Shown piece by piece: positions 9,205 to 16,495 of a DNA stretch of 64,000 bases. Position numbers and translations under genes: made by a program. Origin of the DNA: Microbacterium sp. EST19A. Its GTDB lineage: Bacteria > Actinomycetota > Actinomycetes > Actinomycetales > Microbacteriaceae. Every line of letters starts with the position of its first letter. Positions within the stretch are counted from its first letter, which is position 1. The DNA is taken from contig NZ_JAHXYZ010000001.1 in assembly GCF_019969685.1 (NCBI RefSeq), forward strand, positions 62,001-126,000, read 5' to 3'. The notes below the pieces were generated by a model, which saw only the letters and a list, made by a program, of their open reading frames with translations, ran no database searches and was not told the DNA's origin.

Positions 9205-9984
9205 GTGTCCAAGAGCATCGAAGTCAACGACCTCAACGTCTACTACAGCAGCTTCCTCGCGGTCGAAGGGGTGTCGCTCGACATCCAGCCCCGCAGCGTG
9301 ACCGCCTTCATCGGACCCTCCGGCTGCGGCAAGTCCACCTTCCTCCGCACGCTGAACCGCATGCACGAGGTCATCCCCGGCGCGCGCGTCGAGGGCGAGG
9401 TGCTGCTCGACGGCAAGGACCTCTACGGCCCCGGCGTCGACCCGGTGCTCGTGCGCCGGCAGGTCGGCATGGTGTTCCAGCGGCCGAACCCGTTCCCCAC
9501 GATGTCCATCAAAGAGAACGTGCTCGCGGGCGTGAAGCTCAACAACAGCCGCATGTCGAAGAGCGACCAGGATGCCCTGGTCGAGAAGTCGCTGACGGGT
9601 GCGAACCTGTGGAACGAGGTCAAGGACCGTCTCGACCGCCCGGGATCCGGCCTCTCCGGCGGCCAGCAGCAGCGTCTGTGCATCGCGCGCGCGATCGCCG
9701 TGTCGCCCGAGGTGCTCCTGATGGACGAGCCCTGCTCCGCCCTCGACCCGATCTCGACCTACGCGATCGAGGAGCTGATCGGCGAGCTGAAGAACGAGTT
9801 CACGATCGTCATCGTGACGCACAACATGCAGCAGGCGAGCCGCGTCTCCGACAAGACGGCGTTCTTCAACATCGCCGGCACCGGCAAGCCCGGCAAGCTG
9901 ATCGAATACGACGACACCACGTCGATCTTCACGACCCCGTCCGTGCAGGCCACCGAGGACTACGTCTCGGGTCGCTTCGGATGA
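9205..9984 (+). CDS. pstB: PstB, phosphate ABC transporter ATPase
   Basis: 259 aa, GTG start at 9205. All ABC motifs are intact: Walker [11 protein letters not shown]-loop [11 protein letters not shown], signature [14 protein letters not shown], Walker [13 protein letters not shown], and the H-loop [10 protein letters not shown]. The PNPFP and EPCSALDP variants are typical of PstB. It energises phosphate import through PstCA and ends the operon; a strong hairpin follows 16 bases after the stop. No phoU follows, so phoU is elsewhere if present. Confidence 0.97.
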   Translation: MSKSIEVNDLNVYYSSFLAVEGVSLDIQPRSVTAFIGPSGCGKSTFLRTLNRMHEVIPGARVEGEVLLDGKDLYGPGVDPVLVRRQVGMVFQRPNPFPTMSIKENVLAGVKLNNSRMSKSDQDALVEKSLTGANLWNEVKDRLDRPGSGLSGGQQQRLCIARAIAVSPEVLLMDEPCSALDPISTYAIEELIGELKNEFTIVIVTHNMQQASRVSDKTAFFNIAGTGKPGKLIEYDDTTSIFTTPSVQATEDYVSGRFG

Positions 9985-10000
9985 GCTGAGAACCGCCACG

Positions 10001-10032
10001 GAAGGGCTCGGAGCTTCGGCTCCGGGCCCTTC
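10001..10032. terminator. bidirectional hairpin terminator after pstB
   Basis: GAAGGGCTCGGAGC and GCTCCGGGCCCTTC form a 14-bp stem with one G-T wobble and a TTCG tetraloop. It lies between the convergent pstB and aminotransferase genes and can serve both strands. Confidence 0.8.
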
Positions 10033-10037
10033 GTGCG

Positions 10038-10922
10038 TCAGTCGCGCGGCGAAAGCAGGTAGGCGTTCAGCTCGTCGGTGAGCGCCTGGTCGACGGGCAG
10101 CGACACCCCGTCGACGGCGGTGATCGCGGCCGCGAGACGCACGCTCGACACGAGCCAGGCGGCATCCGCCCGGGGAAGATCGGATGCCGGGATGCGGTCG
10201 TAGCCCACCTCGAACCCACGCGCGGACAGGTGCTCGTAGACGCTCAGCTGCGTCGTGCCGTGCAGGATGCCGCCGTTCGGGGCCGGCGTCACGAAGCGGT
10301 CTCCGAAGCGCAGGATGAGCGACGCGGTCGGGGCCTCGAGCACGAAGCCGTCGCTGGACAGGAAGATCGCGTCGTCCGCGTCGCGGCGGTGCGCCTCTCG
10401 CAGCGCCGCCATGTTGACGGCGTACGACAGCGTCTTGGCGCCGAGCAGCAGCCACGGTGCCCGCTCTGCCGCTCCCAGGTCGTACCCGCGATCCAGGGTC
10501 ACGACCCGCACGCCCTCGGCGCGCACGCGGGAGAAGTCGGCTGCCGGCGCGGCGGTGACCCAGGCGGTCGGGGTCGGTCCGTGCTCGACGCCGCGGCTGA
10601 GGATCAGTTTGATGACCGCCTCCCCCTCCCCGCACTGGCGGGCGGCCTCACCGATCGCTTGTCGCCACTGCGGCAGATGCGGTGCCGGGAGATCGCACAG
10701 TCGCGCCGAGTGCGCGAGCCGCTCGAGATGCGGCACGACCTCCTGCGCGTGTCCGTCGATGACCCCGATGGACTCGAAGACGCCGTCGCCGCGCTGGGTG
10801 CTGAGCTCCCCGACGCTCAGTGCGGGAGCCGCGGCATCCACCGTGGTGAAGGTGTCGCCGAAGTCGGAGCGGTCCTCGTCGGCCGCGACGGGATCGATCA
10901 TGAGTGCGAAGCGCCGGTTCAT
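10038..10922 (-). CDS. pabC: class IV aminotransferase, probable aminodeoxychorismate lyase
   Basis: 294 aa, fold type IV PLP enzyme. The PLP lysine sits in LGAKTLSYAVNMAALREA, and later motifs are DDAIFLSSDGFVLEAPTAS and NGGILHGTTQ. The family includes 4-amino-4-deoxychorismate lyase (folate pathway), branched-chain and D-amino acid aminotransferases. The LGAKTLSYA context and the overall shape resemble actinobacterial PabC-like proteins, but substrate cannot be decided from sequence. It is convergent with the pst operon. A TATAAC-like hexamer on the minus strand near 10966 could be its promoter. Confidence 0.8.
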   Translation of the reverse strand: MNRRFALMIDPVAADEDRSDFGDTFTTVDAAAPALSVGELSTQRGDGVFESIGVIDGHAQEVVPHLERLAHSARLCDLPAPHLPQWRQAIGEAARQCGEGEAVIKLILSRGVEHGPTPTAWVTAAPAADFSRVRAEGVRVVTLDRGYDLGAAERAPWLLLGAKTLSYAVNMAALREAHRRDADDAIFLSSDGFVLEAPTASLILRFGDRFVTPAPNGGILHGTTQLSVYEHLSARGFEVGYDRIPASDLPRADAAWLVSSVRLAAAITAVDGVSLPVDQALTDELNAYLLSPRD

Positions 10923-10965
10923 GCTCCGAGCCTACGGTCAGGGAATACCGATCGGGGTCTCGCGT

Positions 10966-10971
10966 TATAAT
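10966..10971 (+). promoter_or_regulatory. consensus -10 box TATAAT
   Basis: A perfect TATAAT in otherwise very GC-rich DNA, placed 5 bases before the paired region described at 10977-11056. The position 17 bp upstream shows no good -35 hexamer. Because TTATAA is palindromic, the same bases could also act for the minus-strand aminotransferase gene. Confidence 0.4.
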
Positions 10972-10976
10972 CGAAT

Positions 10977-11056
10977 GGCCGGGCCGCATAACCCCGGGCT
11001 CCATTTTTTGCCGCTTTGAGCGGCCTTCCGCCGAGAGGCGTTCTTGCGGCCCGGTC
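10977..11056 (+). ncRNA. possible structured small RNA, about 80 nt
   Basis: The plus strand can fold into a closed multibranch structure. A 12-bp closing stem pairs 10977-10988 (core CCGGGCCGCA) with 11045-11056 (core TGCGGCCCGG). Inside are a 6-bp hairpin, GCCGCT and AGCGGC at 11010-11024 with loop TTG, and a 4-bp hairpin with a GAGA tetraloop at 11029-11040. A single-stranded stretch with six T residues lies at 11004-11009. Pyrimidine-rich TCTTTCTCT follows the closing stem and TATAAT precedes it. No open frame of note covers it. It is not a tRNA. The family is unknown and the structure was drawn by eye only. Confidence 0.35.
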
Positions 11057-11059
11057 TTT

Positions 11060-11122
11060 CTCTGTCCGGAGGGGTTCAGGCTCTGTCCGGCGGCGGTCAG
11101 GCTCTGTCCGGCCGCGGTCAGG
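11060..11122. repeat. three tandem copies of a 21-bp repeat
   Basis: Three adjoining units at 11060-11080, 11081-11101 and 11102-11122 share CTCTGTCCGG at the start and GGTTCAGG or CGGTCAGG at the end; units 2 and 3 differ at one base. The last unit contains the stop codon of the neighbouring minus-strand gene. Seven codons per unit means a slippage event would keep reading frame, but the copies lie outside that gene. Confidence 0.85.
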
Positions 11123-11747
11123 CCAGGGAGCCCTGGCGCCAGAGCACGGCGGCGGCCGAGAGATCCTGGCCGTAGCTGCTGAGACGCAGGGCCCTCGTCG
11201 TGAGCTCGCTCGCGCGTGCCGGCTCGGTCGGCTCGTAGTCGTCGGCCGTGTGGGTCGCGCCTGATGCCTGCACGCGGCAGAACGCGGCGGCGCGATCGAG
11301 TGCGACGGCGAAGTCTCCACGGAACGCTCCGCGGAGGATCGTGTCGATGAGGGCGACGAGTTCGTCCGGTTCGGCCGGCGCCGGTGCACCCGCGATCACC
11401 ACGTCTGCCGAATGCAGCTCGACCCGGCCTCTTTCGTAGAGCAGTGCTGCCGTGTGCGGGTCGCCGTGGATCGCCAGCTGCAGCACGTAGAGCCGCCACA
11501 GCGCACCCGGCAGCGTGCGCGACGGCGCCTGGGACCAGAGCTCTGCGATCTCGTCGATACCGTGCTCTGCGGTGAAAGCGACCAGCCGCTCGGCGCTCGC
11601 CCCGCTCTCGTCCGCGCGCACGCGGGTCAGCAGAGCGGAGGCCGTCGCGTGCGCGACCCGTGTCTCCTCGGCGGGATCGTGCGCGCCGACGATGTTGTCG
11701 AAGGCACTGGTCGGTCGACGGATGGGACGGCGATGCTGCTCGGGCAT
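11118..11747 (-). CDS. conserved actinobacterial hypothetical protein, 209 aa
   Basis: Helix-rich soluble protein without signal peptide or membrane segment. Recognisable stretches are RRPTSAFDNIVGAHDPAE near the N-terminus and SRTLPGALWRLYVL in the middle. I recall similar proteins across Microbacteriaceae, some carrying a misleading RNA polymerase beta name; nothing here resembles RNA polymerase. It lies downstream of rskA on the same strand (29 bp gap), so it may share the sigK-rskA transcript. The function is unknown. Confidence 0.65.
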   Translation of the reverse strand: MPEQHRRPIRRPTSAFDNIVGAHDPAEETRVAHATASALLTRVRADESGASAERLVAFTAEHGIDEIAELWSQAPSRTLPGALWRLYVLQLAIHGDPHTAALLYERGRVELHSADVVIAGAPAPAEPDELVALIDTILRGAFRGDFAVALDRAAAFCRVQASGATHTADDYEPTEPARASELTTRALRLSSYGQDLSAAAVLWRQGSLA

Positions 11748-11776
11748 CGAACCAGGCTACCCGCGTTCCGAGCGGA

Positions 11777-12541
11777 TCAGGCCGTGGGGATGACGATGAA
11801 CGGGTCGCTGGTCGGCGTACCCGTGGGAGAGCCGCCTGCCTGCTCCACGGTGACCGCGATCACGTCGCCGGCGTGCATGTCGCCTTCGAGGGCTGCAGTG
11901 GCGCGACCGTCCTCGACCGCGAAGACACCGGCGGGAACAGCGGTCTCGCCGCGGACGAACCACAGCTCGTAGCTCTTGCCGTCGGCAGGTGCGGGGATGC
12001 CGTCGGTGACGAGCACCGCGGCTCCGGCCGACGCGGACCAGTGCGCCGTGGCCGTTCCGCCGTCGGCGAGCTCGACCGTGGCCTTCTGCGCATCGGGGGC
12101 CGACTGGATCTCCTGAAGCGCGACCACGGATGTCGGACGGTTCAGCTGCTGGTTGAGTGCGACGGCGCCGATTCCGACGCCCACGAGCACGGCGAGGCAC
12201 GCGGCGAGCGCGAACACGGCGCGGCTCCAGCGGCGCGGAGCCGAGATGGACGACACGGGGTCGACACGCGGCAGCTCCTGGGCGGGTGCGGCGGGTGCAG
12301 CAGGGACCTCGCCCTGCGGGGTCACCGCGATCTGAGCGAGCAGCGCAGCGCGGATGCCGGCCGGCGGGGTCTCCGGAACAGTGGACAAGGAGAGCATCTC
12401 GGCGGTCTCGATGTCGGCTTCGGCGATGGCGCGCCACTCGGGGTGGGCGACGAGGGCATCGCGGAAGCGACGCTCGTCGTCGGGCGTCAGTGCGTTCATG
12501 GCGGCTCCTGCCGCGAGTTCTGCGAACTCCTGCTCGTTCAT
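11777..12541 (-). CDS. rskA: RskA-family anti-sigma-K factor
   Basis: 254 aa. The cytoplasmic N-terminal region (residues 1-95, FAELAAGAAMNALTPDDERR) is the anti-sigma helix bundle. A single membrane helix (about 108-128, AVFALAACLAVLVGVGIGAV) follows, then an extracytoplasmic RskA C-terminal domain with GKSYELWFVRGETAVPAGVF. In mycobacteria RskA holds SigK inactive until proteolysed in the membrane. It overlaps the sigK stop by 4 bp (ATGA), guaranteeing coupled synthesis. Confidence 0.92.
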   Translation of the reverse strand: MNEQEFAELAAGAAMNALTPDDERRFRDALVAHPEWRAIAEADIETAEMLSLSTVPETPPAGIRAALLAQIAVTPQGEVPAAPAAPAQELPRVDPVSSISAPRRWSRAVFALAACLAVLVGVGIGAVALNQQLNRPTSVVALQEIQSAPDAQKATVELADGGTATAHWSASAGAAVLVTDGIPAPADGKSYELWFVRGETAVPAGVFAVEDGRATAALEGDMHAGDVIAVTVEQAGGSPTGTPTSDPFIVIPTA

Positions 12542-13137
12542 GCTGTCACCCCCATGGCTGCTCGAAGACGGGTGAGCCCGTCTCGCATTCGTGTCTTGAT
12601 CGTCCCCAACGGTGCTCCCACGAGCACCGAAATCTCGTTCTGACTGTAACCGCCGTAATACGCGAGCACGAGCGCTTCTCGCTGCGCCTCCGGCAGCCCT
12701 GTGAGTGCTTCGACGACCTTCTCGCCGTCGATCCCGAGTTCGACCTGCTCGGCGACACTGTCGTGCGCCACGCCGATGTCCCTCAGACCCGCCCGCACAT
12801 CACGGTCCGCACTGGATTGGGATGCACGCACCCGATCCACGGCCCGACGATGTGCGATTGTCATCACCCATGCTCGTCCTTGACCTCTGTTCGGAGCGAA
12901 GCGCGAAGCGGATTGCCAGATCTCGAGGAAAACTTCCTGCAGCACCTCCTCGCTCTGCGAACGGTTCACGAGCACGCGCAGGATGAGGCCGAAAACGCGG
13001 GACGAGAGCGAGTCGTAGAGCTCTGCGAAGGCCTGCTGATCACCGGCGGCGGTGCGGACGAGGAGGGTGGCGACGGCATCGTTCGCCGTCCCGTCCTCGG
13101 GCACTTCCATTCCATCGATGACCATCCCTACAAGCAT
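12538..13137 (-). CDS. sigK: ECF sigma factor SigK
   Basis: 199 aa. Sigma-70 region 2 is visible at about residues 35-105 (FAELYDSLSSRVFGLILRVL, then EEVLQEVFLEIW and WVMTIAHRRAVDRVR). Region 4 follows at about 140-190 (LPEAQREALVLAYYGGYSQ, then GTIKTRMRDGLTRLR). Pairing with RskA and a fasciclin gene makes SigK the best name. Starts at 13137, 13125 or 13107 are all in frame and I cannot choose firmly. The cognate anti-sigma gene overlaps the 3' end. Confidence 0.92.
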   Translation of the reverse strand: MLVGMVIDGMEVPEDGTANDAVATLLVRTAAGDQQAFAELYDSLSSRVFGLILRVLVNRSQSEEVLQEVFLEIWQSASRFAPNRGQGRAWVMTIAHRRAVDRVRASQSSADRDVRAGLRDIGVAHDSVAEQVELGIDGEKVVEALTGLPEAQREALVLAYYGGYSQNEISVLVGAPLGTIKTRMRDGLTRLRAAMGVTA

Positions 13138-13269
13138 GCCGCATCCCGTCCCCGATCTCGTGCAGCGTCACCCGATCGTGAGCGAATACTCCCCTATTGG
13201 CGAAAGGACTTCTCCCTGTGGCGCCAACATCACGGATCGGTGACGAAAAAACAGATTTCCAGATTTCTC

Positions 13270-13296
13270 CCATCCGATCGCGACGGGGCTCCGAAC
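13270..13296 (+). promoter_or_regulatory. putative SigK promoter of the fasciclin gene
   Basis: CCATCC at 13270-13275, a 15-base spacer and CCGAAC at 13291-13296 resemble the mycobacterial SigK promoter elements (CCATCC and CCGAAT) that drive mpt70/mpt83. It lies 50 bases before the start of the fasciclin lipoprotein gene, in the divergent space shared with sigK. Confidence 0.55.
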
Positions 13297-13345
13297 ACAT
13301 CTCGACGCCACGGAGAGGCCGTGGCTCAATCTGAAGGAGCTCGAG

Positions 13346-14005
13346 ATGTTCAGCACCAAGAAGAAGGTCACCGCGGCAATCACTCTCACGCTGGCGAGCG
13401 CATTCCTGCTCTCCGCCTGTTCGATGGGAAGCACCCCGGCTGAAGAGGAGTCGTCGGAGCCGATGACTTCCGAGTCGGCAGCGCCCAGCGAAGAGGCGAT
13501 GGACCCGGCCGCGAACCTGGTCGGCTCCGGCTGCGCCGCATACGCCGAGGCTGTTCCGGACGGCGCAGGCTCCGTCGAGGGCATGTCGAAGGACCCGGTC
13601 GCCGTGGCCGCCTCCAACAACCCGCTCCTGAAGACGCTCGTCGCCGCGGTGAGCGGTCAGCTCAACCCGGACGTCGACCTCGTCGACACCCTGAACGGTG
13701 ACGAGTTCACCGTCTTCGCACCGGTGGACGACGCCTTCGCGAAGATCGACCCGGCCACCATCGAGACGCTCAAGACCGACAGCGCACTGCTGAGCTCGAT
13801 CCTGACGTACCACGTGGTTCCCGGCCAGATCGCACCGGACGAGATCGTCGGCACGCACCCCACCGTTCAGGGTGCTGACCTCGAAGTCACCGGCAGCGGA
13901 GACGACCTGATGGTCAACGGAACCTCCACCGTCATCTGCGGTGGCGTCCAGACCGCCAACGCGACCGTGTACCTCATCGACACGGTTCTGATGCCCCCGA
14001 TGTAA
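13346..14005 (+). CDS. fasciclin-domain lipoprotein (MPT70/MPT83 type)
   Basis: 219 aa. The signal peptide ends at the lipobox LLSAC (Cys about residue 25). An acidic Ser/Glu linker follows, then one FAS1 domain from about residue 85: [37 protein letters not shown] and the final [11 protein letters not shown]. In mycobacteria the FAS1 proteins MPT70 and MPT83 are the main SigK targets. Here the gene faces sigK-rskA and carries a SigK-like promoter, so the same circuit appears conserved. The ribosome site GAAGGAG lies at proper distance from the ATG. Confidence 0.93.
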   Translation: MFSTKKKVTAAITLTLASAFLLSACSMGSTPAEEESSEPMTSESAAPSEEAMDPAANLVGSGCAAYAEAVPDGAGSVEGMSKDPVAVAASNNPLLKTLVAAVSGQLNPDVDLVDTLNGDEFTVFAPVDDAFAKIDPATIETLKTDSALLSSILTYHVVPGQIAPDEIVGTHPTVQGADLEVTGSGDDLMVNGTSTVICGGVQTANATVYLIDTVLMPPM

Positions 14006-14019
14006 TCAGGGACACATCC

Positions 14020-14042
14020 TGCCGGGTGGGGTTTTCCCGGCA
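14020..14042 (+). terminator. hairpin after the fasciclin gene
   Basis: TGCCGGG pairs with CCCGGCA around TGGGGTTTT, 15 bases after the stop codon. There is no T-tract; a much stronger hairpin follows at 14083. Confidence 0.5.
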
Positions 14043-14082
14043 AGCGACCTTCTCTCGTCTCGGGGGAGGAACGTGAGAAGGA

Positions 14083-14122
14083 GAAGGGGCCGCCGGTGAC
14101 TGTGTTCACCGGCGGCCCCTTC
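14083..14122. terminator. strong hairpin terminator before tRNA-Lys
   Basis: A perfect 17-bp stem (GAAGGGGCCGCCGGTGA and its complement) with a 6-base loop CTGTGT, followed by TCTGT. It insulates the fasciclin transcript from the tRNA gene beginning 25 bases later. Confidence 0.85.
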
Positions 14123-14146
14123 TGTGCGCACTAGACTTGAACCCAG

Positions 14147-14219
14147 GGGCCTCTAGCTCAGTTGGCAGAGCATCGGACTTTTAATCCGCGGGTCGTGGGT
14201 TCGAGCCCCACGGGGCCCA
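14147..14219 (+). tRNA. tRNA-Lys (anticodon UUU)
   Basis: A full cloverleaf is readable: acceptor GGGCCTC with GGGGCCC (one T-G pair), D-arm GCTCAGTTGGCAGAGC, anticodon loop CTTTTAA giving anticodon TTT, T-arm GTGGGTTCGAGCCCCAC and discriminator A. The 3' CCA is not encoded (ACCG follows). TAGACT at 14132-14137 fits a -10 box. Confidence 0.97.
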
Positions 14220-14328
14220 CCGCAACGTCGTCTCCGGACCGCGGTCATCACCGGCTTCTCTGCTGGTCCCTTCGGTCGCCGTCTCATGGCGACCGCGATC
14301 GGCTCTTGTCTCCGTCGACGCTTCGTCG

Positions 14329-14350
14329 TACAGTTAGGCAAATGCCTAAC
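14329..14350 (+). promoter_or_regulatory. palindromic operator overlapping the arsR-type start, with leaderless -10
   Basis: GTTAGGCA (14333-14340), AA, TGCCTAAC (14343-14350) is a perfect 8+8 inverted repeat that contains the ATG (14342-14344) of the following regulator gene. TACAGT at 14329-14334 fits TANNNT with 7 bases to the ATG, so the mRNA would begin at or next to the start codon. A repressor bound to the palindrome would cover both -10 region and transcription start. Confidence 0.65.
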
Positions 14351-14680
14351 TATCACGATGACGTCGACGCCGTGCTCCGTGCCCTCGCGGATCCGACGCG
14401 TCGCGCCGTCGTGGAGCGGCTGGCGGCATCGCCCGCGGTCGTGTCCGACCTCGCGGCCCCGTTCACGATGGCGCTTCCGTCGCTCATGCAGCACCTCCGA
14501 GTGCTCGAGGACGCGGGCGTCATCACTTCGGAGAAGCACGGGCGCGTCCGCACCGTGACCCTTCGACCCGGCGCTCTCGACGTGCTGCACCTGTGGCTCG
14601 GCGAGCAGCGGACCCCCGCGGAGCACCACGCCGATCGCCTCGGCATCCATCTCACCCTCACGACCCCGAAGGAGCACTGA
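14342..14680 (+). CDS. ArsR-family winged-helix repressor
   Basis: 112 aa from the ATG at 14342; longer frames run back through the tRNA and are excluded. The HTH region (about residues 12-80) shows VLRALADPTRRAVVERLA, SDLAAPFTMALPSLMQHLRV and LEDAGVITSEKHGRVRTV, typical of ArsR/SdpR-like regulators paired with AHSA1-domain genes. No metal-binding CXC motif is present, so it is probably not a metal sensor. The palindrome over its own start suggests autorepression. It heads an operon with a RibD-C reductase and an AHSA1 protein. Confidence 0.88.
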   Translation: MPNYHDDVDAVLRALADPTRRAVVERLAASPAVVSDLAAPFTMALPSLMQHLRVLEDAGVITSEKHGRVRTVTLRPGALDVLHLWLGEQRTPAEHHADRLGIHLTLTTPKEH

Positions 14681-14681
14681 C

Positions 14682-15332
14682 ATGACCCGCGTTCGCATGG
14701 ACCTGTTCACGTCGCTCGACGGCTACACGCCCGCCGACCCGACACCGACGCCCGAGAACCCGATGGGCGAGGACTGGGGGCGCATCACCGCCGCGTACGC
14801 GGCGACCCGCACCTTCCGCGAGAAGATCTTCGGCGACACCAGCGGCGCCGGCACGACCGGCGTCGACGACAGGTACGCTTCCGCATTCTTCGACGGCATC
14901 GGCGCCGAGATCATGGGCGCGGGCATGTTCGGCTTCCACACGTTCCCCGACGATGCGGACTGGAAGGGGTGGTGGGGCGACACCCCTCCCTTCGGCACTC
15001 CGGTCTACGTGCTCACTCACGGGGCCCCTCGCCCGCCGATCCCGATGGACGGCGGCACGACCTTCCACTTCCGTGACGCGCCGATCGCAGACGTGCTCGC
15101 CGAGGCGACGGAGGCTGCAGGCGATCTGGACGTGCGCATCGGCGGCGGATACAGCACGGCGCGGGACTTCCTGCGCGCCGGCCTCGTGGACGACCTGCAC
15201 CTCATGGTCGCGCCGATCTTCCTCGGTCGCGGCAACCGGCTGTGGGACGATCTGCGCGGCTTCGACCTCACCCACACCGTGACGACGGAGGTCGCCGAGA
15301 GCGGCGAGATCCACGTCACCCTGACGCGATAG
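14682..15332 (+). CDS. dihydrofolate-reductase-like protein (RibD C-terminal domain)
   Basis: 216 aa, begins two bases after the ArsR stop with GAAGGAG upstream. The fold markers are MDLFTSLDGY at the N-terminus, VYVLTHG in the centre, VRIGGGYSTARDFLRAGLVD as the NADPH-binding loop, and LVDDLHLMVAPIFLGRG near the end. RibD-C/YwjB-type proteins are NADPH reductases related to riboflavin biosynthesis enzymes, but stand-alone copies like this are rarely characterised. Co-transcription with an ArsR regulator and an AHSA1 protein suggests a small inducible response unit. Confidence 0.85.
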   Translation: MTRVRMDLFTSLDGYTPADPTPTPENPMGEDWGRITAAYAATRTFREKIFGDTSGAGTTGVDDRYASAFFDGIGAEIMGAGMFGFHTFPDDADWKGWWGDTPPFGTPVYVLTHGAPRPPIPMDGGTTFHFRDAPIADVLAEATEAAGDLDVRIGGGYSTARDFLRAGLVDDLHLMVAPIFLGRGNRLWDDLRGFDLTHTVTTEVAESGEIHVTLTR

Positions 15333-15341
15333 GACGCACCG

Positions 15342-15803
15342 ATGACGACAGAGCGCCGGCTCGCCCGCTCCGGCTTCGATCTCACTCGTGATTACCCCGC
15401 CCCCGTCGAGCGCGTCTGGGATGCTTTCGCCGTCGAGGAGGAGAAGCTCCGCTGGTGGGGTTCCGGACCATCGATGGAGGCCCGCGAATGGGCGTTCGAC
15501 TTCCGGGTGGGCGGGCGCGACATCGCCGAGAGCGCGTTCCATGACCGCCCCATCTCGCGCTACGAGGCCACGTACACCGACATCGTCGAGCACGTCCGCA
15601 TCGTGACGACCTACGACATGTGGATCGACGGCGTGCACATGTCGACCTCCGTGGCGTCCCTGGAGTTCGAGCCGATCGAGGAGGGCACCCGGTTCACGCA
15701 CATCGAGCACGGCGTCTTCTTCGACCAGTTCTGGGAGGGCGGGCTCGGGCGAGAGCAGGGCACCCGAGGCCTGCTCGAGGCGCTCCGGCGATACCTGGCC
15801 TGA
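15342..15803 (+). CDS. AHSA1/SRPBCC-domain protein
   Basis: 153 aa. It begins with a charged strand and FDLTRDYPAPVERVWDAF, the usual opening of the AHSA1 branch of the START-like superfamily, then EEKLRWWG and GGRDIAESAF. The later part has TTYDMWIDGVHMSTSVASLE and ends with a long helix, DQFWEGGLGREQGTRGLLEA. Members are hydrophobic-ligand-binding folds. It is nine bases downstream of the RibD-C gene and completes the arsR-type operon. Confidence 0.88.
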   Translation: MTTERRLARSGFDLTRDYPAPVERVWDAFAVEEEKLRWWGSGPSMEAREWAFDFRVGGRDIAESAFHDRPISRYEATYTDIVEHVRIVTTYDMWIDGVHMSTSVASLEFEPIEEGTRFTHIEHGVFFDQFWEGGLGREQGTRGLLEALRRYLA

Positions 15804-15940
15804 GCCGCTCCCGCAGCGGCTCGCTCGTAGCACCGCCGTCGGCGTTCGACCACCCCCTTCACCATCTCGGCACTCCGCGAGAGGGTCGAGTCGTGTCCCC
15901 GTGATCCCCGCGGACACGACTCCCCACGAAAGGACGAACG

Positions 15941-16486
15941 ATGACTCTCACCGGCAGCCGAGTGGCATTCCTGGCGACGGACGGATTCGAGGACAGCGAG
16001 CTGACGAGCCCGTGGGATGCGGTGACCGCCGAGGGCGCCAGTGCGACCCTGATCGCACCCGAAAGCGGCAGGATCACCGGCAAGAACGGACACGAGCAGT
16101 CGGTCGACCTCGCGGCGACGGATGCCACTGCCGATCAGTTCGACGCGCTCGTGCTGCCCGGCGGCGTCATGAACGCGGATCACCTGCGCATGGACAAGCC
16201 ATCGATCGCGCTGGCCCGCGCGTTCTTCGAGCAGCACAAGCCGGTGGGAGTGATCTGCCACGGCGCCTGGATCCTGATCGAGGCCGGCGTCGTCGACGGG
16301 CGCACTCTCACGAGCTACCCGAGCCTGCAGACCGACCTCCGCAATGCCGGGGCGACCTGGGTCGACGAAGAGGTCGTGGTCGACGAGGGCCTGGTCTCGA
16401 GCCGCACCCCGGATGACCTCCCCGCGTTCAACGCGAAGGTCGTCGAGGAGATCGGCGAGGGCACGCACGCCGGCCAGACGGCCTGA
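15941..16486 (+). CDS. DJ-1/PfpI-family protein (YhbO-like)
   Basis: 181 aa. The nucleophile elbow is GVICHGAW with Cys around residue 107, preceded by LVLPGGVMNADHLR. Other landmarks are VAFLATDGFEDSEL at the start and LTSYPSLQTDLRNAGA. The PfpI/YhbO branch has been described as protease, deglycase or stress protein; the exact activity is disputed. It has its own AAAGGA ribosome site and probably its own promoter in the 137-bp gap upstream. It is convergent with the CGNR gene. Confidence 0.9.
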   Translation: MTLTGSRVAFLATDGFEDSELTSPWDAVTAEGASATLIAPESGRITGKNGHEQSVDLAATDATADQFDALVLPGGVMNADHLRMDKPSIALARAFFEQHKPVGVICHGAWILIEAGVVDGRTLTSYPSLQTDLRNAGATWVDEEVVVDEGLVSSRTPDDLPAFNAKVVEEIGEGTHAGQTA

Positions 16487-16495
16487 GCGGCCTCC

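Noticed and set aside
11001..11024. TTTTTT plus the hairpin at 11010-11024 as an intrinsic terminator
   Set aside because: For the plus strand the T-run precedes this stem, and on the minus strand the stem is followed by A residues, so the order is wrong for both strands.
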